Assembly: GCA_900541675.1 (NCBI GenBank)
Contig: UQKU01000027.1
Span: 1-33,600 of the forward strand
Length of the DNA: 33,600 bases
Source: an uncultured Collinsella sp.
Lineage (GTDB): Bacteria; Actinomycetota; Coriobacteriia; Coriobacteriales; Coriobacteriaceae
Direction of reading: 5' to 3'
Of this stretch, positions 6,639 to 14,768 are shown one piece after another. A program made the translations under genes and the position numbers. Position 1 is the first letter of the stretch; every line of letters starts with the position of its first letter. Below the pieces are notes generated by a model that was not told the origin of the DNA, ran no database searches, and was given only the letters and a program-made list of their open reading frames with translations.

Positions 6639-7956
6639 TGAACGTGCTCCAAACGTGATGCAGGCCGGCGATGAACTTGTCGATATCGGCCTTGTCGTTG
6701 TAGAAGGCCACGCTGGCGCGGCAGCAGGCAAGGTTCTCGACGCCCAGCCAGGTGAGCAGAGGCTGCGCGCAGTGGTGACCGGCGCGGATGCAAACGCCGT
6801 CCATGTCCATGATGCTCGCGACATCGTGCGGGTGGATGCCCTTGACGTTAAAGCTGACGACGCCGTGGTGGTTGTCCCAATAGATGGAGCCGATGATCTG
6901 GACAAAGTCGAGCTGCATGAGCTCGCCCATCAGGTAGTGGACGAGTGCCTTCTCACGGGTCTGGATGTTTTCGTAGCCTACCGTGTTGACCAGGTAGTCA
7001 AGCGCCGCGCCCGTGGCGAAGATGCCGGCGGCGTCCTGCGTGCCGGCCTCGAATTTCTCGGGGACGGGCGCCCAGACGGCGTCCTGCTCGGTGACCGAGT
7101 CGATCATTTCGCCGCCGGTGAGCATGGGCGGCATGGCGTTGAGCAGGTCCATCTTGCCCCACAGCACGCCGATGCCCATGGGGCCCATGGCCTTGTGCGC
7201 GCTAAAGGCAAAGAAGTCGGCGCCCAGATCGGCCACATCGACCGGCATGTGCGGCAGCGACTGCGCGCCGTCGACGACCAGATAGCCGCCGTACTTGTGC
7301 ACGAGCTTGCCGAGATTCTTGACCGGGTTCTCGACGCCCAGGACGTTAGAGACCTGACCCACAGCCAAGATCTTGGTCTTGGGGCCCACCTTGGACAGAA
7401 CCTCCTCGGTCGTGAGCTGACCGGTCTTGGTTGGGTAGAGGTAGACGAGCTTGGCGCCGGTCTCGCGGCAGACCTGCTGCCACGGGATCAGGTTAGAGTG
7501 GTGCTCCATGATGGTGATGACGACCTCGTCGCCCGGCTCGAGGACCGTGGGCGCAAAGCTCTTGGCGACCAGGTTGAGCGACTCGCTCGTGTTGCGGGTG
7601 AAGACGACCTCGTTGGCCTGGGGGGCGCCGATGAGGTTGGCAATCTGCTGGCGCACCTTCGCGATGGCCTCGGTGGCCTCGACGGACAGCGAGTACAGGC
7701 CGCGCAGAGGGTTGGCGTTCATGCGCTGGTAGAAGTCACGCTCGGCGTCGAGCACGCAGGCGGGGCGCTGCGCGGTGGCGGCGCTATCGAGGAAGGCAAT
7801 TTCGGGGTGCTGCTGGAACAGCGGGAACTGCGCCTTGTAGGGATTGGTTTCGATGTCGACGGTGGGCCAGCCGCGCGATGCCTCGTCGCTGGCGTCGAGC
7901 TCCATAGGCTCGGGGGCAGTACAGGTGTCGCATTTAACGTGCTCGGTGTCGATCAT
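6631..7956 (-). CDS. sufS: SufS cysteine desulfurase
   Basis: A 441-residue PLP-dependent group II cysteine desulfurase that releases sulfur from L-cysteine as an enzyme-bound persulfide. The PLP lysine is K255 in FSAHKAMGPMG. The persulfide-forming cysteine is C396 in RAGHHCAQPL. H152-H153 of MEHHSN fits the cofactor-stacking histidine region. The protein is about 35 residues longer than usual because of an N-terminal extension (residues 1-40) containing CDTC, a possible metal-binding pair seen only here. Its ATG overlaps the sufD stop as ATGA with a strong GGAGG site upstream. It partners with SufU, encoded next. Confidence 0.95.
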   Translation of the reverse strand: MIDTEHVKCDTCTAPEPMELDASDEASRGWPTVDIETNPYKAQFPLFQQHPEIAFLDSAATAQRPACVLDAERDFYQRMNANPLRGLYSLSVEATEAIAKVRQQIANLIGAPQANEVVFTRNTSESLNLVAKSFAPTVLEPGDEVVITIMEHHSNLIPWQQVCRETGAKLVYLYPTKTGQLTTEEVLSKVGPKTKILAVGQVSNVLGVENPVKNLGKLVHKYGGYLVVDGAQSLPHMPVDVADLGADFFAFSAHKAMGPMGIGVLWGKMDLLNAMPPMLTGGEMIDSVTEQDAVWAPVPEKFEAGTQDAAGIFATGAALDYLVNTVGYENIQTREKALVHYLMGELMQLDFVQIIGSIYWDNHHGVVSFNVKGIHPHDVASIMDMDGVCIRAGHHCAQPLLTWLGVENLACCRASVAFYNDKADIDKFIAGLHHVWSTFNG

Positions 7957-9224
7957 GCGAGCTCCTCCTCAAAGTTGTCGATCAGGTTATTGCCCAAGCG
8001 GACGACGGCAGCGCGGGTGCGCTCGTCAGTGGCGGAAAGCGCGGCGTCCTCCAGCTTGGCGCGGATGAACAGGTCCTCGGCGGCGTTTTGGTCAAGGCCG
8101 CGGCAGGCGAGATAGAACAGCTGCTCGTCACGGACGTGACCGATGGTGGCGCCGTGGTTGCCGGCGACGTCGTCCTCGTCGCAGAGGATGACGGGAACGG
8201 TCTTGTTGTCGACGCCCTTGTTGGCCAGCAGCACGGTTTCGCGCTCGGTGCCGGTTGCGCCCTTGCAGCCGTGCACGAGGTCGATGGTGCCGCGGTAGAC
8301 CTTCTTGGACGTGCCGGTCAGCACGCCGTTGGCGTCGATCTCGCACTCGGTCTTGCGGCCGCGGTGGCGCAGCTCGTAGTTAAAGTCGCGCACCTGCTCG
8401 CGGGCGCCAAGGTAATCGGTATCGATGGTCACCTTGGCGGTGTCGCCCAGCAGGTCGCCGGCAAGGCCGGTGGCGCTGGCACCGGCACCCAGGACGGTGT
8501 GCTGCACGTTGACGCGCGCGCCCTCGTCCAGGAACAGACCGGTGTCGTCGAGCGCGATCCAGCTGTCATCGAGCGTCTGCGTGCAGGTTACGTTGACAGT
8601 GGCGTACTCGTAAGCGCACACGCGTAGCACGGAGCCCACGACGCCTTGGCCGTTGACGGGGGAGTCTAGGGCGATCTGCAGGTCGAGCGTTGCCTGCGGG
8701 CGGGCGACGACGTCGATAGCGGCGATGGCCGTGGCGGCGTCGACACCGCTCACGCGCACGGTAACCGTGGCGCGTCCGTACGCGGGCACATCGATGACGA
8801 CGCGCTTGGTGGCGTGATCGGCCAGATAGGTGTAGGCGGCCTCGCCCATGCCGGTCTCGAAGGCCTCAGCGGGGGAGAGCTCCTCTTCGAGCTTGATAGC
8901 GCCGGCCTGGTAGACGGAGGTGGCGGGCACGTCGAGCTCGGTCTCGGGCGTGATGCGGGCGCGGTCGACGGCGTCGCCGGGGGCGGAGGCACGGCGCTCG
9001 GGGAAGCGCTCGGCCATGGCGTCCATGGCGGTATCGAAGGCGTCGGCCGAGCCGGCAAACTGCTCGTCCAGGCCCTCGACCTCAACGGCCTCGGCGGGAG
9101 CGGCGGCAAGTTCGTCCGAAAGCTCGAGCTTGGTCTGGTTCATCTTGAGCCAACCCCAAGTGGCGGCCGGCATAGCGTTGACCTGCTCGAGCGTGGTAGC
9201 AGCGGTGTTGGTTTCCTGTTTCAT
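7953..9224 (-). CDS. sufD: SufD-like component of the SufBCD complex
   Basis: A 423-residue protein related to SufB and SufD, rich in beta strands expected to form the parallel beta-helix of the family. The C-terminal segment has the family pattern VAGNHGATIGHVRDEQLFYLACRGL followed by a helix with ARAA-type ending. In known systems SufD pairs with SufB and two SufC ATPases to assemble and transfer clusters. It is identified as SufD by its place after sufB and by its shorter, less conserved N-terminus. Its ATG shares one base with the sufB TAA (TAATG), so translation is coupled. Confidence 0.92.
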   Translation of the reverse strand: MKQETNTAATTLEQVNAMPAATWGWLKMNQTKLELSDELAAAPAEAVEVEGLDEQFAGSADAFDTAMDAMAERFPERRASAPGDAVDRARITPETELDVPATSVYQAGAIKLEEELSPAEAFETGMGEAAYTYLADHATKRVVIDVPAYGRATVTVRVSGVDAATAIAAIDVVARPQATLDLQIALDSPVNGQGVVGSVLRVCAYEYATVNVTCTQTLDDSWIALDDTGLFLDEGARVNVQHTVLGAGASATGLAGDLLGDTAKVTIDTDYLGAREQVRDFNYELRHRGRKTECEIDANGVLTGTSKKVYRGTIDLVHGCKGATGTERETVLLANKGVDNKTVPVILCDEDDVAGNHGATIGHVRDEQLFYLACRGLDQNAAEDLFIRAKLEDAALSATDERTRAAVVRLGNNLIDNFEEELA

Positions 9225-10636
9225 TATCCGATCGCTCCTTCCATCTCGAGCTTGATCAGGTTGTTCATCTCGACGGCGTACTCAAGCGGCAGCTCCTTGG
9301 AGACCGGGTTGGCAAAGCCGTTGACGATCATGGTGCGGGCCTCTTCCTCCGATATGCCGCGGCTCATCAGGTAGAACACCTTGTCGTCGCCGATGCGGCC
9401 GATGGTGGCCTCGTGGCCGATGTCGACGTTCTTGGCGCGGATGTCCATGGCGGGGATGGTATCGGAGCGGCTCTGGTCGTCGAGCATCAGCGACTGGCAG
9501 CTCACGGTTGCTTTGGAACCTTCGGCCTTAGGCGTGGCCACGATGGAGCTGCGGAAGGTCTGGATGCCGCCGCTCTTGGAGATACCCTTGGTCTCGACGG
9601 TTGCCGAGGTGTCGGGCGCGTTGAGCACGACCTTGCAGCCGGTATCGAGGTTCTGGCCGGTGCCGGCAAAGGTAATGCCGGTAAAGCTCGAGCGGGCGCG
9701 ACGGCCGTTGAGCACGCTCATGGGGTAGAGGTAGCCCACGTGGCTGCCGAAGGAGCCGCTGATCCACTCGATGTCGCCGTCCTCGTCCACGCGCGCACGC
9801 TTGGTGTTGAGGTTGTACATGTTCTTGGACCAGTTCTCGATAGTCGAGTAGCGTAGGTGCGCACGCTTGCCCACAAAGAGCTCGACAGCGCCGGCGTGGA
9901 GGTTGGCTACGTTGTACTTGGGCGCGGAGCAACCCTCAATGAAGTGCAGGTCGGCGTCGTCCTCGACGATGATGAGCGTGTGCTCAAACTGACCGGCGCC
10001 CTTGGCGTTGAGACGGAAGTAGCTCTGCAGCGGAAAATCGAGCTTGGTGCCCTTGGGCACGTAGACAAACGAGCCGCCCGACCACACGGCGCCGTGCAGG
10101 GCCGCAAACTTGTGGTCGGTGGGCGCGATGAGCGTCATAAACTTCTCGTGGATGAGCGGCTCCCACTGCGGGTCGTGCAAGGCCTCCTCAATGCCGGAGT
10201 AGACGATACCCATCTTGGATGCGGTGTCCTGCATGTTGTGGTAGACCAGCTCGGAGTCGTACTGCGCGCCGACGCCTGCCAGATAGCTGCGCTCGGCCTC
10301 GGGGATGCCCAGGCGCTCAAAGGTGTTCTTGATGTCGTCGGGCACCGACTCCCAGTCGTGCTTTTGGTCGGTGTTGGGCTTGACGTAGGTGACGATGTTG
10401 TCCATGTCCAGGCCCTCGATGGAGGGGCCCCACGTCGGATCGGGGAAACGGTTGAAGATCTCGAGGGACTTGAGGCGCAGATCGAGCATCCACTGCGGCT
10501 CGTCCTTCTTGGCGCTGATCTCGCGCACGATGTCGGGCGTGATGCCGGCGTCGAGGCGCTCGAATCCCTCCTCGCCATAGGTGAAGTCGTAGAGGCTGCG
10601 GTCGATGTCCGCGACCTCGGTGCGGTTCTTGGTCAT
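9224..10636 (-). CDS. sufB: SufB, Fe-S cluster scaffold of the SufBCD complex
   Basis: A 470-residue SufB. Conserved stretches include YDSELVYHNMQ, FVYVPKGTKLDFPLQSYFR, EGCSAPKYNVANLHAGAVE and the C-terminal DIGHEATIGRIGDDKVFYLMSRG. These form the beta-helical core on which Fe-S clusters are built with SufC and SufD. The ATG at 10636 has AAGGGG seven bases upstream and lies 12 bases after the sufC stop. Length is normal for the family. Cytoplasmic. Confidence 0.97.
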   Translation of the reverse strand: MTKNRTEVADIDRSLYDFTYGEEGFERLDAGITPDIVREISAKKDEPQWMLDLRLKSLEIFNRFPDPTWGPSIEGLDMDNIVTYVKPNTDQKHDWESVPDDIKNTFERLGIPEAERSYLAGVGAQYDSELVYHNMQDTASKMGIVYSGIEEALHDPQWEPLIHEKFMTLIAPTDHKFAALHGAVWSGGSFVYVPKGTKLDFPLQSYFRLNAKGAGQFEHTLIIVEDDADLHFIEGCSAPKYNVANLHAGAVELFVGKRAHLRYSTIENWSKNMYNLNTKRARVDEDGDIEWISGSFGSHVGYLYPMSVLNGRRARSSFTGITFAGTGQNLDTGCKVVLNAPDTSATVETKGISKSGGIQTFRSSIVATPKAEGSKATVSCQSLMLDDQSRSDTIPAMDIRAKNVDIGHEATIGRIGDDKVFYLMSRGISEEEARTMIVNGFANPVSKELPLEYAVEMNNLIKLEMEGAIG

Positions 10637-10648
10637 TGCGTCGCCCCT

Positions 10649-11449
10649 TTACGCCTGCTGCTCGGCAGCGGCGGCTTCGGCCTGGGCGCGCTGCTCGGCG
10701 GCCTCGCGCTCGAAGGTCTCAAAGCCGTTCTTGTCGATCCAGGGGATCAGCGAGGCGTCGTCCTCGCGTACGATATGGCCCTTGACCATAACGTGGACGC
10801 GGTCGACATCCAGGTGCTCCAGGATGCGCGTGTTGTGCGTGATGATGAGCATGGAGCCGTCGCAGCTCTTGCGGTAGGCGTCCATGCCGTGGCTGACGGT
10901 AGACAGGGCGTCGACGTCCAGGCCGGAGTCGGTTTCGTCCAGGATGGCGAGCTTGGGCTGCAGCAGCAGAAGCTGGAGCATCTCGACCTTCTTTTTCTCG
11001 CCGCCCGAGAAGCCCACGCCCAGCTCACGGTTGAGGTAGGCGGTGTCCATGTTGAGCTCGGCCGCGAGCTCCTTGACGCGACGGCGGAACTCCTTGCCCT
11101 TCATCTCCAGGCCGGGGCGGCCGGCGATGCTAGCGCGCAAAAAGCTCGACAGCGGCACGCCCGGGATCTCGACCGGGGCCTGGAAGCTCAGAAACAGGCC
11201 GGCGCGCGAACGCTTGTCGGTGGTGAGCTCGGTGATGTCCTGGCCGTCAAAGACGATGCGGCCGTTGTTGACGGTATAGACGGGGTCGCCCATGACCAGG
11301 TGGCCCAGGGTGGACTTGCCGGCGCCGTTGGGTCCCATCAGCACATGGGTCTCGCCGGCGGCGACGTTGAGGTTGACGTTGTGGAGGATGGTCTTCTCGT
11401 CCACGGAGGCGGTCAGACCTTCGATGGAAAGCAGCGGATTTGCGCTCAT
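10649..11449 (-). CDS. sufC: SufC, ATPase of the SufBCD complex
   Basis: A 266-residue ABC-type ATPase that drives conformational change of SufB/SufD during cluster assembly. It shows Walker A GPNGAGKST (39-47), Q-loop near SFQAP (89-92), signature FSGGEKKK (147-154), Walker B LAILDET (167-173) and H-loop histidine H205 (IITHN). The start at 11449 has a GAGGGA site; an in-frame upstream ATG at 11479 would add ten residues and lacks one. First gene of the operon, divergent from the Rrf2 regulator across 222 bases. Confidence 0.96.
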   Translation of the reverse strand: MSANPLLSIEGLTASVDEKTILHNVNLNVAAGETHVLMGPNGAGKSTLGHLVMGDPVYTVNNGRIVFDGQDITELTTDKRSRAGLFLSFQAPVEIPGVPLSSFLRASIAGRPGLEMKGKEFRRRVKELAAELNMDTAYLNRELGVGFSGGEKKKVEMLQLLLLQPKLAILDETDSGLDVDALSTVSHGMDAYRKSCDGSMLIITHNTRILEHLDVDRVHVMVKGHIVREDDASLIPWIDKNGFETFEREAAEQRAQAEAAAAEQQA

Positions 11450-11468
11450 GCTGTCCCTCTCTGTATAT

Positions 11469-11488
11469 GGTGTACTCATAGGTGTACT
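11469..11488. repeat. Direct repeat in the sufC leader
   Basis: GGTGTACT occurs at 11469-11476 and again at 11481-11488, 12 bases apart, between the candidate suf promoter and the sufC start. It could be a regulator site; this is a guess from position. Confidence 0.4.
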
Positions 11489-11513
11489 AAACCCTAGGAA
11501 TCTTCTCGGAATA

Positions 11514-11541
11514 AAGTTACTATGGGTTCGGCGTTAGTCAA
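11514..11541 (-). promoter_or_regulatory. Candidate suf operon promoter
   Basis: On the minus strand TTGACT (11541-11536) is followed after 16 bases by TAACTT (11519-11514). The -35 is strong and the -10 is weak, as expected for a regulated promoter. It faces sufC and lies about 65 bases upstream of its ATG. Confidence 0.5.
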
Positions 11542-11622
11542 GGGAAAACCCGACTAATCCACTCGACTTTTTAGATGTGGGACATAATTATCAGGTTTGT
11601 TTGCCCCGCGTGCATAAGATTT

Positions 11623-11650
11623 GGGACAAATAGGCCTGGTATTTTGTCCC
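11623..11650. promoter_or_regulatory. Inverted repeat upstream of the Rrf2 gene (candidate operator)
   Basis: gggacaaa (11623-11630) and tttgtccc (11643-11650) are perfect inverted arms around a 12-base spacer. A third related half-site, gggacata, lies at 11579-11586. A possible -10 (TAAGAT, 11615-11620) sits just upstream. Position suggests autoregulation by the Rrf2 protein. Confidence 0.5.
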
Positions 11651-11671
11651 GGCAACGATGAGAGGGTAGGT

Positions 11672-12103
11672 ATGCTCATTTCTTCTAAGGGCCGCTATGC
11701 CCTCCGTTTGATGATTTATATCGCAGCGCTCGGTGACGCCGAGGGCAAGATCGCCCTGCGCGAGGTTGCCGACCGCGAGCGCATTTCGCAGAAGTATCTG
11801 GAGCAGCTGGTTCGTCCGCTTATGAAGGCGGGGTTGCTTAAAAGCGTGCGCGGCAAGGGCGGTGGCTACATGATGGCCAAGGACCCAGCCGAGGTACGTG
11901 CCGGCGACATCCTGCGTGCCGTCGAGGGCAGCACGGCTCCGGTGGCATGCGACGGCATCGACAACAGCTGCACCCGTAGCGATCTGTGCTCAACGGTCAA
12001 GTTCTGGCGTGGTCTGGACGACGTGATCGAAAAGTACGTCGACGGCGTGACGCTGGCCGACCTAGCCGCCGTCCCCGAGATCAACTTTGACATTAAGCTG
12101 TAG
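11672..12103 (+). CDS. Rrf2/IscR-like Fe-S-sensing transcriptional regulator
   Basis: A 143-residue Rrf2-family DNA-binding protein. The N-terminal winged helix spans about residues 1-80 (start MLISSKGRYALRLM, recognition helix region SQKYLEQL, wing SVRGKGGGY). Three cysteines, C93, C100 and C106, lie where IscR-type regulators bind a [2Fe-2S] cluster. The gene is divergent from sufC, so the likely job is to repress or tune the suf operon according to Fe-S status; this is inference from family and position. The ATG at 11672 has an AGGGTAGG site; upstream in-frame codons to 11621 cross the inverted repeat and are not used. Two toxin-antitoxin-like genes follow within eight bases. Confidence 0.92.
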   Translation: MLISSKGRYALRLMIYIAALGDAEGKIALREVADRERISQKYLEQLVRPLMKAGLLKSVRGKGGGYMMAKDPAEVRAGDILRAVEGSTAPVACDGIDNSCTRSDLCSTVKFWRGLDDVIEKYVDGVTLADLAAVPEINFDIKL

Positions 12104-12111
12104 GGCTGCAA

Positions 12112-12399
12112 ATGGCATCTCTCGACAAAGTGTATAAGCAAATTGAAGTTTTTGCTCGGGAATGTGACGCCGATAAGGTTGTGCTGTTTGGTTCCCGCGC
12201 TCGAGGCGACAACTTGCCTAAGAGCGATATTGATATTGCTGTAGCAGGTTGCCGGGATTTCGGCCGTTTCTCATATTTGATCGAGGAGCGTCTTGATACT
12301 CTTTTAGATGTAGATATCGTCAATCTCGACGAGTCCTTATCGCAGCAATTGCTCGATGAAATTGCCAGGGATGGTGTGCTTCTGTATGAAAAAATATGA
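12112..12399 (+). CDS. MNT-type nucleotidyltransferase domain protein (MntA-like antitoxin)
   Basis: A 95-residue minimal nucleotidyltransferase. The catalytic signature GSRARGDNLPKSDID fits GSx10DxD exactly, followed by a further acidic residue in VDIVNLDE. MntA-type proteins modify a tyrosine of their HEPN partner with AMP and so neutralise it. The gene starts eight bases after the regulator stop with a weak AGGG site, and its 3' end overlaps the partner gene by 14 bases. The pair is close to the Haemophilus HI0073/HI0074 arrangement. Whether it is a toxin-antitoxin system here is inferred. Confidence 0.88.
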   Translation: MASLDKVYKQIEVFARECDADKVVLFGSRARGDNLPKSDIDIAVAGCRDFGRFSYLIEERLDTLLDVDIVNLDESLSQQLLDEIARDGVLLYEKI

Positions 12400-12805
12400 G
12401 AACTTTGCCAGCGCCTTGGCGAATCTTGAGGATGCGCCCAATCAGGATCTCAACAATGATTTTGTTCAGAGTGGATTGATTAATAAGTTTAATCTTCAAT
12501 TTGAACTGAGCTGGAAGCTCCTTAAGCGTCTACTCGAGTATGAGGGTGCCACGCTTGCCGCGTCGGGGTCTCCTCGTGCCATCTTGAAGGAGTCCTACCG
12601 TTTCTACGACTTTATTGATGAGGCGGCCTGGCTAGATATGCTCAGAGACCGTAACACGAACGTTCATATTTATGACAACAAGCTCGCTCAAGATTTGATT
12701 CAGCGCATCTTGAACGTCTATATTCCCGCTTTCTGCCAGTTGCGAGACGGGCTGATGGAGCGATACGGCGAGCTTCTTCTGGTGCCCGACGACCAGTTTG
12801 TTTAA
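12386..12805 (+). CDS. HEPN/nucleotidyltransferase-substrate-binding protein (HI0074/HepT-like)
   Basis: A 139-residue all-helical protein of the HI0074 family. Typical segments are LINKFNLQFELSWKLLKRLLEYEG and SPRAILKESYRF. The motif RNTNVHIY matches the RX4HXY catalytic motif of HepT RNases, with the tyrosine that MntA-type enzymes modify, so both halves of a type VII toxin-antitoxin pair look intact. The ATG at 12386 lies inside the upstream gene, giving translational coupling; an earlier in-frame start at 12356 is possible but would add ten residues of the overlapping gene. No terminator is evident after it. Confidence 0.85.
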   Translation: MKKYENFASALANLEDAPNQDLNNDFVQSGLINKFNLQFELSWKLLKRLLEYEGATLAASGSPRAILKESYRFYDFIDEAAWLDMLRDRNTNVHIYDNKLAQDLIQRILNVYIPAFCQLRDGLMERYGELLLVPDDQFV

Positions 12806-12851
12806 TTCCTTAAGATTTCGCGGAGGGTTGTTGCCATTTACCGATGGGTTG

Positions 12852-12879
12852 TTGTGCAACAAACGGGGAGCTGTAATAC
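12852..12879 (+). promoter_or_regulatory. Candidate promoter of the sortase-anchored protein gene
   Basis: TTGTGC (12852-12857) and TAATAC (12874-12879) are spaced by 16 bases. Transcription would begin about 45 bases before the ATG at 12932. Confidence 0.5.
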
Positions 12880-12931
12880 TGAATCCATCTTTGCAAACTG
12901 CACTTTAACCACACCACTGCAGGGAGGATGT

Positions 12932-14566
12932 ATGCAACCCAAGCATTCCGCGATTGTTGCGGGCCTTACGCTGGCGCTTTCGTTTGGCGCCGTTGCCGCA
13001 CCCGCAACCGCTATAGCCGAGGAGCCCACGCCGGGCGTTGCCTCGGATGCCACCGATATCGATAAGGGCCTCTACACCCAGCAGTCTTTCTCGGGCGTGC
13101 TGAGGTCGGTTCAGGGTGTTTCGTTTGTCAATGTGACCGACGAGATGAAGTACTTTACCAAATACGAGAGCCACGGCAATTACAACCAGGGTTTTTCATA
13201 TGGCGACGGATACAACGCGCTGGGCTATTACCAGTTCGATCGCCGTTGGTCGCTCATTCCGTTTATGAAGCAGGTCTACAACTACGATTCTGCCAAGTAC
13301 GGCATGCTTAAGGACGCGATTGACCGCGGCGGCGAGATTTCCAACGGAAGCAACCCCATGTATGCGAATGGCCAGCTCACCGAGCTGGGTCGCATCGCGC
13401 AGGAGGCCTTCCTGGGCGCCTATAACACTGACCCCACAGAGTTCTCGGCGCTGCAGGATGCGTATGCATACAACTCGTACTATGCGGTGACTGAGGCTTG
13501 GCTCAAGAGCGCGCTTGGCATTGACATCTCCGGCCGTGCCGACTGCGTCAAGGGCATGGTGTGGAGTATCACCAATATGTGCGGCACCGGTGGTTGCCAG
13601 GACTTTTTCCGCTGGGCAAATCTTTCTAACAGCATGACGGACCGTGAGTTTGTGACGGCGCTTTCCAACAGCGTGGTCAATAATGTGGCGACCAAGTATG
13701 CAAGCCAGCCACAGTACCATCAGGGCTGGAAGAATCGCTATAAGAATGAGCTCAAGGACTGCCTGGTCTACATTGCCGAGGACGAGGCTGCCGCGGCAAC
13801 GCCTGTGGAGCCCGCGCCCGCGCCGGCGCCCGGTCCGAGCATGGCGCCCGCTGCTCCCGCCGCACCGACACCTGGTACCGATGACGATGCGGGCGACGAT
13901 AACGATACGGATGCGCCCTCGACTGATGCGGGCAGCGAAGATGCTGGTAACGGCGGGGCTGCGTCTGGTGGAGCTGCTTCTGGCGATTCGTCGACTTCTG
14001 GCTCCGATGGCGCTACGGATGGCACGACTTCTGGCTCCACTGATGCGGGGGCTTCCGGTGGCGCTGGCGATTCCTCTGCCGATGCCGGCCCCTCTAACGG
14101 GTCTGGCTCCGATGCTTCCGAGGGCGGTTCGAGCGAGGGCTCCGATTCTGGCGATTCCTCGACGGAAAACAAGCCTTCTATCGGCAAGCAGCTTGGTTCC
14201 ACGTTGGGGTCTTTGATGGCGGGCTTTAACGGCGGCTCTTCTTCTGATGAGGGAACGTCTGAGCAGGGTTCCGCCTCCAATGCCAGCGCTGCTGCTGATG
14301 CTTCCGCCGGCGCGGGCGCGAAGCAGTCCGATGCCGATGCTCAGAAGGTTGACGACAAGAACGTCACCTCGACCACCACGACGACTACTACGACCACGAC
14401 GACCAAGGCCTCTGGTGGCAATATGCCTAAGACGGGCGACCTCATCGTGATGGCGAGCCTTGCCAGCGCGAGCTTAGCGACGCTTGGCGCCACGTCTATC
14501 GTGAGCGGTAAGCATAAACTCGATCAGCAGAATAAGACTGCTGGTGAGGACGGTTCTGAGGAGTAA
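12932..14566 (+). CDS. Sortase-anchored surface protein with lysozyme-like domain
   Basis: A 544-residue secreted wall protein. A signal peptide (residues 1 to about 30, ending ATAIAEE) is followed by a conserved globular domain (about 45-285) containing KYESHGNYNQGFSYGDGY and GYYQFDRRWS. That E-S context and YYQFD pattern resemble lysozyme-like glycan hydrolases; enzymatic activity is an inference. A Pro/Ala stretch and a long Ser/Gly/Ala/Asp-rich linker of about 170 residues follow, then a ten-threonine run. The end has MPKTGD, a variant of the LPXTG sortase signal, then a hydrophobic helix and a basic tail (GKHK). The ATG has a strong AGGGAGG site. A strong terminator follows, so it is monocistronic. 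Confidence 0.85.
   Translation: MQPKHSAIVAGLTLALSFGAVAAPATAIAEEPTPGVASDATDIDKGLYTQQSFSGVLRSVQGVSFVNVTDEMKYFTKYESHGNYNQGFSYGDGYNALGYYQFDRRWSLIPFMKQVYNYDSAKYGMLKDAIDRGGEISNGSNPMYANGQLTELGRIAQEAFLGAYNTDPTEFSALQDAYAYNSYYAVTEAWLKSALGIDISGRADCVKGMVWSITNMCGTGGCQDFFRWANLSNSMTDREFVTALSNSVVNNVATKYASQPQYHQGWKNRYKNELKDCLVYIAEDEAAAATPVEPAPAPAPGPSMAPAAPAAPTPGTDDDAGDDNDTDAPSTDAGSEDAGNGGAASGGAASGDSSTSGSDGATDGTTSGSTDAGASGGAGDSSADAGPSNGSGSDASEGGSSEGSDSGDSSTENKPSIGKQLGSTLGSLMAGFNGGSSSDEGTSEQGSASNASAAADASAGAGAKQSDADAQKVDDKNVTSTTTTTTTTTTTKASGGNMPKTGDLIVMASLASASLATLGATSIVSGKHKLDQQNKTAGEDGSEE
14372..14404 (+). repeat. Trinucleotide (ACN) tract coding for polythreonine
   Basis: A run of ACC/ACG/ACT codons encodes about ten threonines just before the sortase signal. 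Being a three-base repeat, slippage here would change linker length without breaking the frame. Confidence 0.7.
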
Positions 14567-14598
14567 CCTCTCGGTTGTCAGATAGCTAAAGAGTCGGG

Positions 14599-14636
14599 AC
14601 GGGGTCCGGTGCTGCTGCATCGGACCCCGTTTTGTT
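14599..14636 (+). terminator. Intrinsic terminator after the surface-protein gene
   Basis: acggggtccg (14599-14608) pairs with cggaccccgt (14621-14630) around a 12-base loop and runs into TTTTGTTG. Confidence 0.9.
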
Positions 14637-14768
14637 GTGCAACGATTAGTTATGCCCCCTCACACCCCATGTTGCTACCGTTGCCCGATATGTTTGCGCG
14701 GCGACATCAGTACGTGCGAGACGGTCATTACAATTGGCATCGTGCTGCGATTTAAGGGGAACGTTGCG

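Noticed and set aside
6598..8115. 505-codon plus-strand frame opposite sufS
   Set aside because: Antisense shadow of sufS; no family features or ribosome site.
9857..11497. 546-codon plus-strand frame opposite sufB and sufC
   Set aside because: Antisense shadow of two clearly conserved genes.
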